NCBI GenBank assembly: GCA_916048095.2
Contig: OU696591.1
Span: forward strand, 2,814,001 to 2,878,000
DNA length: 64,000 nucleotides
DNA from: Sacculina carcini
Lineage: Eukaryota > Arthropoda > Thecostraca > Sacculinidae
Reading direction: 5' to 3'
The position numbers were made by a program, and so were the translations under genes. The notes beneath the pieces were generated by a model that saw only the letters and a list, made by a program, of their open reading frames with translations, had not been told where the DNA came from and made no database searches. Shown piece after piece: positions 7,783 to 21,736 of this stretch (position 1 is its first letter; each line of letters starts with the position of its first letter).

Positions 7783-10183
7783 TTAGTGTTGAGTGAAGAA
7801 AGTTATTACCTGGCTGGGATTCGAACCGAGGTCCTCGGGGTTCGAGCAGAGTCTTACGCGGTCCGGCCATTGTAGATGTTCAAGAGAGATGGTTTATATG
7901 TGGTATATATAGTGCGCAAGCACGAGTGTACAATTAATTTTCTTTATTTTCTTTATTTTCTTTATTTTCTTTATTTTCTTTATTTTCTTTATTTTCTTTA
8001 TTTTCTTTATTTTCTTTATTTTCTTTATTTTCTTTATTTTCTTTATTTTCTTTATTTTCTTTATTTTCTTTATTTTCTTTATTTTCTTTATTTTCTTTAT
8101 TTTCTTTAATTCATCCAATTTATTTCGATTATTTGTGTGTAGAGTTTAGTGTTGAGTGAAGAAAGTTATTACCTGGCTGGGATTCGAACCGAGGTCCTCG
8201 GGATTCGAGCAGAGTCTTACGCGGTCCGGCCATTGTAGATGTTCAAGAGAGATGGTTTATATGTGGTATATATAGTGCGCAAGCACGAGTGTACAATTAA
8301 TTTTCTTTATTTTCTTTATTTTCTTTATTTTCTTTATTTTCTTTATTTTCTTTATTTTCTTTATTTTCTTTATTTTCTTTATTTTCTTTATTTTCTTTAT
8401 TTTCTTTATTTTCTTTATTTTCTTTATTTTCTTTATTTTCTTTATTTTCTTTATTTTCTTTATTTTCTTTATTTTCTTTATTTTCTTTATTTTCTTTATT
8501 TTCTTTATTTTCTTTATTTTCTTTATTTTCTTTATTTTCTTTATTTTCTTTATTTTCTTTATTTTCTTTATTTTCTTTATTTTCTTTATTTTCTTTATTT
8601 TCTTTATTTTCTTTATTTTCTTTATTTTCTTTATTTTCTTTATTTTCTTTATTTTCTTTATTTTCTTTATTTTCTTTATTTTCTTTATTTTCTTTATTTT
8701 CTTTATTTTCTTTATTTTCTTTATTTTCTTTATTTTCTTTATTTTCTTTATTTTCTTTATTTTCTTTATTTTCTTTATTTTCTTTATTTTCTTGATTTTC
8801 TTTATTTTCTTTATTTTCTTTATTTTCTTTATTTTCTTTATTTTCTTTATTTTCTTTATTTTCTTTATTTTCTTTATTTTCTTTATTTTCTTTATATGTG
8901 GTATATATAGTGCGCAAGCACGAGTGTACAATTAATTTTCTTTATTTTCTTTATTTTCTTTATTTTCTTTATTTTCTTTATTTTCTTTATTTTCTTTATT
9001 TTCTTTATTTTCTTTATTTTCTTTATTTTCTTTATTTTCTTTATTTTCTTTATTTTCTTTATTTTCTTTATTTTCTTTATTTTCTTTATATTCTTTAATT
9101 CATCCAATTTATTTCGATTATTAGTGTGTAGAGTTTAGTTTTGAGTGAAGAAAGTTATTACCTGGCTGGGATTCGAACCGAGGTCCTCGGGGTTCGAGCA
9201 GAGTCTTACGCGGTCCGGCCATTGTAGATGTTCAAGAGAGATGGTTTATATGTGGTATATATAGTGCGCAAGCACGAGTGTACAATTAATTTTCTTTATT
9301 TTCTTTATTTTCTTTATTTTCTTTATTTTCTTTATTTTCTTTATTTTCTTTATTTTCTTTATTTTCTTTATTTTCTTTATTTTCTTTATTTTCTTTATTT
9401 TCTTTATTTTCTTTATTTTCTTTATTTTCTTTATTTTCTTTATTTTCTTTATTTTCTTTATTTTCTTTATTTTCTTTATTTTCTTTATTTTCTTTATTTT
9501 CTTTATTTTCTTTATTTTCTTTATTTTCTCTATTTTCTTTATTTTCTTTATTTTCTTTATGTTCTTTATTTTCTTTATTTTCTTTATTTTCTTTATTTTC
9601 TTTATTTTCTTTATTTTCTTTATTTTCTTTATTTTCTTTAATTCATCCAATTTATTTCGATTATTTGTGTGTAGAGTTTAGTGTTGAGTGAAGAAAGTTA
9701 TTACCTGGCTGGGATTCGAACCGAGGTCCTCGGGGTTCGAGCAGAGTCTTACGCGGTCCGGCCATTGTAGATGTTCAAGAGAGATGGTTTATATGTGGTA
9801 TATATAGTGCGCAAGCACGAGTGTACAATTAATTTTCTTTATTTTCTTTATTTTCTTTATTTTCTTTATTTTCTTTATTTTCTTTATTTTCTTTATTTTC
9901 TTTATTTTCTTTATTTTCTTTATTTTCTTTATTTTCTTTATTTTCTTTATTTTCTTTATTTTCTTTATTTTCTTTATTTTCTTTATTTTCTTTATTTTCT
10001 TTATTTTCTTTATTTTCTTTATTTTCTTTATTTTATTTATTTTCTTTATTTTCTTTATTTTCTTTCTTTTCTTTATTTTCTTTATTTTCTTTATTTTCTT
10101 TATTTTCTTTAATTCATCCAATTTATTTCGATTATTTGTGTGTAGAGTTTAGTGTTGAGTGAAGAAAGTTATTACCTGGCTGG

Positions 10184-10201
10184 GATTCGAACGATTCGAA
10201 C
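10184..10201 (-). repeat. 9-bp duplication inside a B box
   Basis: GATTCGAAC occurs twice in tandem (10184-10192 and 10193-10201), partly doubling the B box of this cassette. The cassette also reads TTATTTGTGG instead of TTATATGTGG. No other cassette shows this duplication. Confidence 0.9.
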
Positions 10202-11453
10202 CGAGGTCCTCGGGGTTCGAGCAGAGTCTTACGCGGTCCGGCCATTGTAGATGTTCAAGAGAGATGGTTTATTTGTGGTATATATAGTGCGCAAGCACGA
10301 GTGTTATTTTCTTTATTTTCTTTATTTTCTTTATTTTCTTTATTTTCTTTATTTTCTTTATTTTCTTTATTTTCTTTATTTTCTTTATTTTCTTTATTTT
10401 CTTTATTTTCTTTATTTTCTTTATTTTCTTTATTTTCTTTATTTTCTTTATTTTCTTTATTTTCTTTATTTTCTTTATTTTCTTTATTTTCTTTATTTTC
10501 TTTATTTTCTTTATTTTCTTTATTTTCTTTATTTTCTTTATTTTCTTTATTTTCTTTATTTTCTTTATTTTCTTTATTTTCTTTATTTTCTTTATTTTCT
10601 TTATTTTCTTTATTTTCTTTATTTTCTTTATTTTCTTTATTTTCTTTATTTTCTTTATTTTCTTTATTTTCTTTATTTTCTTTATTTTCTTTATTTTCTT
10701 TATTTTCTTTATTTTCTTTATTTTCTTTATTTTATTTATTTTCTTTATTTTCTTTATTTTCTTTATTTTCTTTATTTTCTTTATTTTCTTTAATTCATCC
10801 AATTTATTTCGATTATTTGTGTGTAGAGTTTAGTGTTGAGTGAAGAAAGTTATTACCTGGCTGGGATTCGAACCGAGGTCCTCGGGGTTCGAGCAGAGTC
10901 TTACGCGGTCCGGCCATTGTAGATGTTCAAGAGAGATGGTTTATATGTGGTATATATAGTGCGCAAGCACGAGTGTTATTTTCTTTATTTTCTTTATTTT
11001 CTTTATTTTCTTTATTTTCTTTATTTTCTTTATTTTCTTTATTTTCTTCATTTTCTTCATTTTCTTCATTTTCTTCATTTTCTTCATTTTCTTCATTTTC
11101 TTCATTTTCTTCATTTTCTTCATTTTCTTTATTTTCTTTATTTTCTTTATTTTCTTTATTTTCTTTATTTTCTTTATTTTCTTTATTTTCTTTATTTTCT
11201 TTATTTTCTTTATTTTCTTTATTTTCTTTATTTTCTTTATTTTCTTTATTTTCTTTATTGTCTTTATTTTCTTTATTTTCTTTATTTTCTTTATTTTCTT
11301 TATTTTCTTTATTTTCTTTATTTTCTTTATTTTCTTGATTTTCTTGATTTTCTTGATTTTCTTTATTTTCTTTATTTTCTTTATTTTCTATATTTTCTTT
11401 ATTTTCTTTATTTTCTTTATTTTCTTTAATTCATCCAATTTATTTGTTTATAT

Positions 11454-12395
11454 GTGGTATATATAGTGCGCAAGCACGAGTGTACAATTAATTTTCTTTA
11501 TTTTCTTTATTTTCTTTATTTTCTTTATTTTCTTTATTTTCTTTATTTTCTTTATTTTCTTTATTTTCTTTATTTTCTTTATTTTCTTTATTTTCTTTAT
11601 TTTCTTTATTTTTTTTATTTTCTTTATTTTCTTTATTTTCTTTATTTTCTTTAATTCATCCAATTTATTTCGATTATTTGTGTGTAGAGTTTAGTGTTGA
11701 GTGAAGAAAGTTATTACCTGGCTGGGATTCGAACCGAGGTCCTCGGGGTTCGAGCAGAGTCTTACGCGGTCCGGCCATTGTAGATGTTCAAGAGAGATGG
11801 TTTATATGTGGTATATATAGTGCGCAAGCACGAGTGTACAATTAATTTTCTTTATTTTCTTTATTTTCTTTATTTTCTTTATTTTCTTTATTTTCTTTAT
11901 TTTCTTTATTTTCTTTATTTTCTTTATTTTCTTTATTTTCTTTATTTTCTTTATTTTCTTTATTTTCTTTATTTTCTTTATTTTCTTTATTTTCTTTATT
12001 TTCTTTATTTTCTTTATTTTCTTTAATTCATCCAATTTATTTCGATTATTTGTGTGTAGAGTTTAGTGTTGAGTGAAGAAAGTTATTACCTGGCTGGGAT
12101 TCGAACCGAGGTCCTCGGGATTCGAGCAGAGTCTTACGCGGTCCGGCCATTGTAGATGTTCAAGAGAGATGGTTTATATGTGGTATATATAGTGCGCAAG
12201 CACGAGTGTACAATTAATACAATTAATTTTCTTTATTTTCTTTATTTTCTTTATTTTCTTTATTTTCTTTATTTTCTTTATTTTCTTTATTTTCTATATT
12301 TTCTTTATTTTCTTTATTTTCTTTATTTTCTTTATTTTCTTTATTTTCTTTATTTTCTTTATTTTCTTTAATTCATCCAATTTATTTGTTTATAT
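11454..12395 (-). repeat. 942-bp tandem duplication, first copy
   Basis: Corresponding points recur exactly 942 bp apart (11454/12396, 11784/12726, 12156/13098). The second copy starts at 12396. The array of the last monomer in this first copy is truncated (about 16 nine-mers) where the second copy has a long one. This fits an unequal exchange with its breakpoint in the array. Confidence 0.85.
12210..12227 (-). repeat. 9-bp duplication of the cassette-array linker
   Basis: ACAATTAAT is present twice in tandem (12210-12218, 12219-12227). This linker is present once in long-junction cassettes and absent from short-junction ones, so the three states differ by steps of about one 9-bp unit. Confidence 0.85.
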
Positions 12396-15300
12396 GTGGT
12401 ATATATAGTGCGCAAGCACGAGTGTACAATTAATTTTCTTTATTTTCTTTATTTTCTTTATTTTCTTTATTTTCTTTATTTTCTTTATTTTCTTTATTTT
12501 CTTTATTTTCTTTATTTTCTTTATTTTCTTTATTTTCTTTATTTTCTTTATTTTTTTTATTTTCTTTATTTTCTTTATTTTCTTTATTTTCTTTAATTCA
12601 TCCAATTTATTTCGATTATTAGTGTGTAGAGTTTAGTGTTGAGTGAAGAAAGTTATTACCTGGCTGGGATTCGAACCGAGGTCCTCGGGGTTCGAGCAGA
12701 GTCTTACGCGGTCCGGCCATTGTAGATGTTCAAGAGAGATGGTTTATATGTGGTATATATAGTGCGCAAGCACGAGTGTACAATTAATTTTCTTTATTTT
12801 CTTTATTTTCTTTATTTTCTTTATTTTCTTTATTTTCTTTATTTTCTTTATTTTCTTTATTTTCTTTATTTTCTTTATTTTCTTTATTTTCTTTATTTTC
12901 TTTATTTTCTTTATTTTCTTTATTTTCTTTATTTTCTTTATTTTCTTTATTTTCTTTATTTTCTTTAATTCATCCAATTTATTTCGATTATTTGTGTGTA
13001 GAGTTTAGTGTTGAGTGAAGAAAGTTATTACCTGGCTGGGATTCGAACCGAGGTCCTCGGGATTCGAGCAGAGTCTTACGCGGTCCGGCCATTGTAGATG
13101 TTCAAGAGAGATGGTTTATATGTGGTATATATAGTGCGCAAGCACGAGTGTACAATTAATTTTCTTTATTTTCTTTATTTTCTTTATTTTCTTTATTTTC
13201 TTTATTTTCTTTATTTTCTTTATTTTCTTTATTTTCTTTATTTTCTTTATTTTCTTTATTTTCTTTTTTTTCTTTATTTTCTTTATTTTCTTTATTTTCT
13301 TTATTTTCTTTATTTTCTTTATTTTCTTTATTTTCTTTATTTTCTTTATTTTCTTTATTTTCTTTATTTTCTTTATTTTCTTTATTTTCTTTATTTTCTT
13401 TATTTTCTTTATTTTCTTTATTTTCTTTATTTTCTTTATTTTCTTTATTTTCTTTATTTTCTTTATTTTCTTTATTTTCTTTATTTTCTTTATTTTCTTT
13501 ATTTTCTTTATTTTCTTTATTTTCTTTATTTTCTTTATTTTCTTTATTTTCTTTATTTTCTTTATTTTCTTTATTTTCTTTATTTTCTTTATTTTCTTTA
13601 TTTTCTTTATTTTCTTTATTTTCTTGATTTTCTTTATTTTCTTTATTTTCTTTATTTTCTTTATTTTCTTTATTTTCTTTATTTTCTTTATTTTCTTTAT
13701 TTTCTTTATTTTCTTTATTTTCTTTAATTCATCCAATTTATTTGTTTATATGTGGTATATATAGTGCGCAAGCACGAGTGTACAATTAATTTTCTTTATT
13801 TTCTTTATTTTCTTTATTTTCTTTATTTTCTTTATTTTCTTTATTTTCTTTATTTTCTTTATTTTCTTTATTTTCTTTATTTTCTTTATTTTCTTTATTT
13901 TCTTTATTTTCTTTATTTTCTTTATTTTCTTTATTTTCTTTATATTCTTTAATTCATCCAATTTATTTCGATTATTAGTGTGTAGAGTTTAGTTTTGAGT
14001 GAAGAAAGTTATTACCTGGCTGGGATTCGAACCGAGGTCCTCGGGGTTCGAGCAGAGTCTTACGCGGTCCGGCCATTGTAGATGTTCAAGAGAGATGGTT
14101 TATATGTGGTATATATAGTGCGCAAGCACGAGTGTACAATTAATTTTCTTTATTTTCTTTATTTTCTTTATTTTCTTTATTTTCTTTATTTTCTTTATTT
14201 TCTTTATTTTCTTTATTTTCTTTATTTTCTTTATTTTCTTTATTTTCTTTATTTTCTTTATTTTCTTTATTTTCTTTATTTTCTTTATTTTCTTTATTTT
14301 CTTTATTTTCTTTATTTTCTTTATTTTCTTTATTTTCTTTATTTTCTTTATTTTCTTTATTTTCTTTATTTTCTTTATTTTCTCTATTTTCTTTATTTTC
14401 TTTATTTTCTTTATGTTCTTTATTTTCTTTATTTTCTTTATTTTCTTTATTTTCTTTATTTTCTTTATTTTCTTTATTTTCTTTATTTTCTTTAATTCAT
14501 CCAATTTATTTCGATTATTTGTGTGTAGAGTTTAGTGTTGAGTGAAGAAAGTTATTACCTGGCTGGGATTCGAACCGAGGTCCTCGGGGTTCGAGCAGAG
14601 TCTTACGCGGTCCGGCCATTGTAGATGTTCAAGAGAGATGGTTTATATGTGGTATATATAGTGCGCAAGCACGAGTGTACAATTAATTTTCTTTATTTTC
14701 TTTATTTTCTTTATTTTCTTTATTTTCTTTATTTTCTTTATTTTCTTTATTTTCTTTATTTTCTTTATTTTCTTTATTTTCTTTATTTTCTTTATTTTCT
14801 TTATTTTCTTTATTTTCTTTATTTTCTTTATTTTCTTTATTTTCTTTATTTTCTTTATTTTCTTTATTTTCTTTATTTTCTTTATTTTCTTTATTTTATT
14901 TATTTTCTTTATTTTCTTTATTTTCTTTATTTTCTTTATTTTCTTTATTTTCTTTATTTTCTTTATTTTCTTTAATTCATCCAATTTATTTCGATTATTT
15001 GTGTGTAGAGTTTAGTGTTGAGTGAAGAAAGTTATTACCTGGCTGGGATTCGAACCGAGGTCCTCGGGGTTCGAGCAGAGTCTTACGCGGTCCGGCCATT
15101 GTAGATGTTCAAGAGAGATGGTTTATATGTGGTATATATAGTGCGCAAGCACGAGTGTTATTTTCTTTATTTTCTTTATTTTCTTTATTTTCTTTATTTT
15201 CTTTATTTTCTTTATTTTCTTTATTTTCTTTATTTTCTTTATTTTCTTTATTTTCTTTATTTTCTTTATTTTCTTTATTTTCTTTATTTTCTTTATTTTC

Positions 15301-16770
15301 TTTATTTTCTTTATTTTCTTTATTTTCTTTATTTTCTTTATTTTCTTTATTTTCTTTATTTTCTTTATTTTCTTTATTTTCTTTATTTTCTTTATTTTCT
15401 TTATTTTCTTTATTTTCTTTATTTTCTTTATTTTCTTTATTTTCTTTATTTTCTTTATTTTCTTTATTTTCTTTATTTTCTTTATTTTCTTTATTTTCTT
15501 TATTTTCTTTATTTTCTTTATTTTCTTTATTTTCTTTATTTTCTTTATTTTCTTTATTTTCTTTATTTTCTTTATTTTCTTTATTTTATTTATTTTCTTT
15601 ATTTTCTTTATTTTCTTTATTTTCTTTATTTTCTTTATTTTCTTTAATTCATCCAATTTATTTCGATTATTTGTGTGTAGAGTTTAGTGTTGAGTGAAGA
15701 AAGTTATTACCTGGCTGGGATTCGAACCGAGGTCCTCGGGGTTCGAGCAGAGTCTTACGCGGTCCGGCCATTGTAGATGTTCAAGAGAGATGGTTTATAT
15801 GTGGTATATATAGTGCGCAAGCACGAGTGTACAATTAATTTTCTTTATTTTCTTTATTTTCTTTATTTTCTTTATTTTCTTTATTTTCTTTATTTTCTTT
15901 ATTTTCTTTATTTTCTTTATTTTCTTTATTTTCTTTATTTTCTTTATTTTCTTTATTTTCTTTATTTTCTTTATTTTCTTTATTTTCTTTATTTTCTTTA
16001 TTTTCTTTATTTTCTTTATTTTCTTTATTTTATTTATTTTCTTTATTTTCTTTATTTTCTTTATTTTCTTTATTTTCTTTATTTTTTTTATTTTCTTTAT
16101 TTTCTTTAATTCATCCAATTTATTTCGATTATTTGTGTGTAGAGTTTAGTGTTGAGTGAAGAAAGTTATTACCTGGCTGGGATTCGAACCGAGGTCCTCG
16201 GGGTTCGAGCAGAGTCTTACGCGGTCCGGCCATTGTAGATGTTCAAGAGAGATGGTTTATATGTGGTATATATAGTGCGCAAGCACGAGTGTTATTTTCT
16301 TTATTTTCTTTATTTTCTTTATTTTCTTTATTTTCTTTATTTTCTTTATTTTCTTTATTTTCTTTATTTTCTTTATTTTCTTTATTTTCTTTATTTTCTT
16401 TATTTTCTTTATTTTCTTTATTTTCTTTATTTTCTTTATTTTCTTTATTTTCTTTATTTTCTTTATTTTCTTTATTTTCTTTATTTTCTTTATTTTCTTT
16501 ATTTTCTTTATTTTCTTTATTTTCTTTATTTTCTTTATTTTCTTTATTTTCTTTATTTTCTTTATTTTCTTTATTTTCTTTATTTTCTTTATTTTCTTTA
16601 TTTTCTTTATTTTCTTTATTTTCTTTATTTTCTTTATTTTCTTTATTTTCTTTATTTTCTTTATTTTCTTTATTTTCTTTATTTTCTTTATTTTCTTTAT
16701 TTTCTTTATTTTATTTATTTTCTTTATTTTCTTTATTTTCTTTATTTTCTTTATTTTCTTTATTTTCTTT

Positions 16771-19700
16771 AATTCATCCAATTTATTTCGATTATTTGTG
16801 TGTAGAGTTTAGTGTTGAGTGAAGAAAGTTATTACCTGGCTGGGATTCGAACCGAGGTCCTCGGGGTTCGAGCAGAGTCTTACGCGGTCCGGCCATTGTA
16901 GATGTTCAAGAGAGATGGTTTATATGTGGTATATATAGTGCGCAAGCACGAGTGTTATTTTCTTTATTTTCTTTATTTTCTTTATTTTCTTTATTTTCTT
17001 TATTTTCTTTATTTTCTTTATTTTCTTCATTTTCTTCATTTTCTTCATTTTCTTCATTTTCTTCATTTTCTTCATTTTCTTCATTTTCTTCATTTTCTTC
17101 ATTTTCTTCATTTTCTTTATTTTCTTTATTTTCTTTATTTTCTTTATTTTCTTTATTTTCTTTATTTTCTTTATTTTCTTTATTTTCTTTATTTTCTTTA
17201 TTTTCTTTATTTTCTTTATTTTCTTTATTTTCTTTATTTTCTTTATTTTCTTTATTTTCTTTATTTTCTTTATTTTCTTTATTTTCTTTATTTTCTTTAT
17301 TTTCTTTATTTTCTTGATTTTCTTGATTTTCTTGATTTTCTTTATTTTCTTTATTTTCTTTATTTTCTATATTTTCTTTATTTTCTTTATTTTCTTTATT
17401 TTCTTTAATTCATCCAATTTATTTGTTTATATGTGGTATATATAGTGCGCAAGCACGAGTGTACAATTAATTTTCTTTATTTTCTTTATTTTCTTTATTT
17501 TCTTTATTTTCTTTATTTTCTTTATTTTCTTTATTTTCTTTATTTTCTTTATTTTCTTTATTTTCTTTATTTTCTTTATTTTCTTTATTTTTTTTATTTT
17601 CTTTATTTTCTTTATTTTCTTTATTTTCTTTAATTCATCCAATTTATTTCGATTATTTGTGTGTAGAGTTTAGTGTTGAGTGAAGAAAGTTATTACCTGG
17701 CTGGGATTCGAACCGAGGTCCTCGGGGTTCGAGCAGAGTCTTACGCGGTCCGGCCATTGTAGATGTTCAAGAGAGATGGTTTATATGTGGTATATATAGT
17801 GCGCAAGCACGAGTGTACAATTAATTTTCTTTATTTTCTTTATTTTCTTTATTTTCTTTATTTTCTTTATTTTCTTTATTTTCTTTATTTTCTTTATTTT
17901 CTTTATTTTCTTTATTTTCTTTATTTTCTTTATTTTCTTTATTTTCTTTATTTTCTTTATTTTCTTTATTTTCTTTATTTTCTTTATTTTCTTTATTTTC
18001 TTTAATTCATCCAATTTATTTCGATTATTTGTGTGTAGAGTTTAGTGTTGAGTGAAGAAAGTTATTACCTGGCTGGGATTCGAACCGAGGTCCTCGGGAT
18101 TCGAGCAGAGTCTTACGCGGTCCGGCCATTGTAGATGTTCAAGAGAGATGGTTTATATGTGGTATATATAGTGCGCAAGCACGAGTGTACAATTAATTTT
18201 CTTTATTTTCTTTATTTTCTTTATTTTCTTTATTTTCTTTATTTTCTTTATTTTCTTTATTTTCTTTATTTTCTTTATTTTTTTTTTTTTCTTTATTTTC
18301 TTTATTTTCTTTATTTTCTTTATTTTCTTTATTTTCTTTATTTTCTTTATTTTCTTTATTTTCTTTATTTTCTTTATTTTCTTTATTTTCTTTATTTTCT
18401 TTATTTTCTTTATTTTCTTTATTTTCTTTATTTTCTTTATTTTCTTTATTTTCTTTATTTTCTTTATTTTCTTTATTTTCTTTATTTTCTTTATTTTCTT
18501 TATTTTCTTTATTTTCTTTATTTTCTTTATTTTCTTTATTTTCTTTATTTTCTTTATTTTCTTTATTTTCTTTATTTTCTTTATTTTCTTTATTTTCTTT
18601 ATTTTCTTTATTTTCTTTATTTTCTTTATTTTCTTTATTTTCTTTATTTTCTTTATTTTCTTTATTTTCTTTATTTTCTTTATTTTCTTTATTTTCTTTA
18701 TTTTCTTTATTTTCTTTATTTTCTTTATTTTCTTTATTTTCTTTATTTTCTTTATATGTGGTATATATAGTGCGCAAGCACGAGTGTACAATTAATTTTC
18801 TTTATTTTCTTTATTTTCTTTATTTTCTTTATTTTCTTTATTTTCTTTATTTTCTTTATTTTCTTTATTTTCTTTATTTTCTTTATTTTCTTTATTTTCT
18901 TTATTTTCTTTATTTTCTTTATTTTCTTTATTTTCTTTATTTTCTTTATATTCTTTAATTCATCCAATTTATTTCGATTATTAGTGTGTAGAGTTTAGTT
19001 TTGAGTGAAGAAAGTTATTACCTGGCTGGGATTCGAACCGAGGTCCTCGGGGTTCGAGCAGAGTCTTACGCGGTCCGGCCATTGTAGATGTTCAAGAGAG
19101 ATGGTTTATATGTGGTATATATAGTGCGCAAGCACGAGTGTACAATTAATTTTCTTTATTTTCTTTATTTTCTTTATTTTCTTTATTTTCTTTATTTTCT
19201 TTATTTTCTTTATTTTCTTTATTTTCTTTATTTTCTTTATTTTCTTTATTTTCTTTATTTTCTTTATTTTCTTTATTTTCTTTATTTTCTTTATTTTCTT
19301 TATTTTCTTTATTTTCTTTATTTTCTTTATTTTCTTTATTTTCTTTATTTTCTTTATTTTCTTTATTTTCTTTATTTTCTTTATTTTCTCTATTTTCTTT
19401 ATTTTCTTTATTTTCTTTATGTTCTTTATTTTCTTTATTTTCTTTATTTTCTTTATTTTCTTTATTTTCTTTATTTTCTTTATTTTCTTTATTTTCTTTA
19501 ATTCATCCAATTTATTTCGATTATTTGTGTGTAGAGTTTAGTGTTGAGTGAAGAAAGTTATTACCTGGCTGGGATTCGAACCGAGGTCCTCGGGGTTCGA
19601 GCAGAGTCTTACGCGGTCCGGCCATTGTAGATGTTCAAGAGAGATGGTTTATATGTGGTATATATAGTGCGCAAGCACGAGTGTACAATTAATTTTCTTT

Positions 19701-21736
19701 ATTTTCTTTATTTTCTTTATTTTCTTTATTTTCTTTATTTTCTTTATTTTCTTTATTTTCTTTATTTTCTTTATTTTCTTTATTTTCTTTATTTTCTTTA
19801 TTTTCTTTATTTTCTTTATTTTCTTTATTTTCTTTATTTTCTTTATTTTCTTTATTTTCTTTATTTTCTTTATTTTCTTTATTTTCTTTATTTTATTTAT
19901 TTTCTTTATTTTCTTTATTTTCTTTATTTTCTTTATTTTCTTTATTTTCTTTATTTTCTTTATTTTCTTTAATTCATCCAATTTATTTCGATTATTTGTG
20001 TGTAGAGTTTAGTGTTGAGTGAAGAAAGTTATTACCTGGCTGGGATTCGAACCGAGGTCCTCGGGGTTCGAGCAGAGTCTTACGCGGTCCGGCCATTGTA
20101 GATGTTCAAGAGAGATGGTTTATATGTGGTATATATAGTGCGCAAGCACGAGTGTTATTTTCTTTATTTTCTTTATTTTCTTTATTTTCTTTATTTTCTT
20201 TATTTTCTTTATTTTCTTTATTTTCTTTATTTTCTTTATTTTCTTTATTTTCTTTATTTTCTTTATTTTCTTTATTTTCTTTATTTTCTTTATTTTCTTT
20301 ATTTTCTTTATTTTCTTTATTTTCTTTATTTTCTTTATTTTCTTTATTTTCTTTATTTTCTTTATTTTCTTTATTTTCTTTATTTTCTTTATTTTCTTTA
20401 TTTTCTTTATTTTCTTTATTTTCTTTATTTTCTTTATTTTCTTTATTTTCTTTATTTTCTTTATTTTCTTTATTTTCTTTATTTTCTTTATTTTCTTTAT
20501 TTTTCTTTATTTTCTTTATTTTCTTTATTTTCTTTATTTTCTTTATTTTCTTTATTTTCTTTATTTTCTTTATTTTCTTTATTTTCTTTATTTTCTTTAT
20601 TTTATTTATTTTCTTTATTTTCTTTATTTTCTTTATTTTCTTTATTTTCTTTATTTTCTTTAATTCATCCAATTTATTTCGATTATTTGTGTGTAGAGTT
20701 TAGTGTTGAGTGAAGAAAGTTATTACCTGGCTGGGATTCGAACCGAGGTCCTCGGGGTTCGAGCAGAGTCTTACGCGGTCCGGCCATTGTAGATGTTCAA
20801 GAGAGATGGTTTATATGTGGTATATATAGTGCGCAAGCACGAGTGTTATTTTCTTTATTTTCTTTATTTTCTTTATTTTCTTTATTTTCTTTATTTTCTT
20901 TATTTTCTTTATTTTCTTTATTTTCTTTATTTTCTTTATTTTCTTTATTTTCTTTATTTTCTTTATTTTCTTTATTTTCTTTATTTTCTTTATTTTCTTT
21001 ATTTTCTTTATTTTCTTTATTTTCTTTATTTTCTTTATTTTCTTTATTTTCTTTATTTTCTTTATTTTCTTTATTTTCTTTATTTCTTTATTTTCTTTAT
21101 TTTCTTTATTTTCTTTATTTTCTTTATTTTCTTTATTTTCTTTATTTTCTTTATTTTCTTTATTTTCTTTATTTTTTTATTTTCTTTATTTTCTTTATTT
21201 TCTTTATTTTCTTTATTTTCTTTATTTTCTTTATTTTCTTTATTTTCTTTATTTTCTTTATTTTCTTTATTTTCTTTATTTTCTTTATTTTCTTTATTTT
21301 CTTTATTTTCTTTATTTTCTTTATTTTCTTTATTTTCTTTATTTTCTTTATTTTCTTTATTTTCTTTATTTTCTTTATTTTCTTTATTTTCTTTATTTTC
21401 TTTATTTTCTTTATTTTCTTTATTTTATTTATTTTCTTTATTTTCTTTATTTTCTTTATTTTCTTTATTTTCTTTATTTTCTTTATTTTCTTTATTTTCT
21501 TTATTTTCTTTATTTTCTTTATTTTCTTTATTTTCTTTATTTTCTTTATTTTCTTTATTTTCTTTATTTTCTTTATTTTCTTTATTTTCTTTATTTTCTT
21601 TATTTTCTTTATTTTCTTTATTTTCTTTATTTTCTTTATTTTCTTTATTTTCTATATTTTCTTTATTTTCTTTATTTTCTTTATTTTCTTTATTTTCTTT
21701 ATTTTCTTTATTTTCTTTATTTTCTTTATTTTCTTT
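16771..21736 (-). repeat. Higher-order repeat A, copy 3 (4966 bp)
   Basis: Monomers a (16771; ten CTTCATTTT, three CTTGATTTT), b (17422), c (17632), d (18004, GGGATTCGAG), e (18753, head-less), f (18957), g (19500), h (19971), plus one extra h-like monomer (20662) with a long array of nearly 900 bp. The d array has one T-only unit near 18280 and lacks the CTTGATTTT seen in copies 1, 2 and 4. Single-base length changes at about 20500, 21085 and 21171 shift the 9-mer phase. Confidence 0.87.

Larger units (their letters stand above)
6628..10791 (-). repeat. Higher-order repeat A, copy 1 (8 monomers, 4164 bp)
   Basis: I label the monomers a-h. a (cassette 6628): array with ten consecutive CTTCATTTT (about 7151-7240), three CTTGATTTT and a CTATATTTT. 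b: head-less cassette near 7530 and an array with TTTTTTTTA. c: cassette before 7930. d: cassette with the GGGATTCGAG variant near 8201, and a long array with one CTTGATTTT. e: head-less cassette at 8893, array ending TATATTCTTTA. f: cassette with ATTAGTGTG and AGTTTTGAG, array with CTCTATTTT and a TTTATGTTC. g and h: arrays with TTTATTTATT. Cassette h has a 9-bp duplication of B-box sequence. The same ordered markers recur in copies 2-4, which defines the unit. Confidence 0.88.
10792..16770 (-). repeat. Higher-order repeat A, copy 2 (5979 bp, with internal duplications)
   Basis: Monomers in order: a (10792; nine CTTCATTTT, three CTTGATTTT), b (11443), c (11653), a short d' (12025), then a second b, c, d series (12385, 12595, 12967), e (13740), f (13951), g (14494), h (14974), then a second g and h (15646, 16108). 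Two segments have therefore been tandemly duplicated: b-c-d with a 942-bp period and g-h with a period of about 1.14 kb. This explains the extra length over copy 1. Confidence 0.87.
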
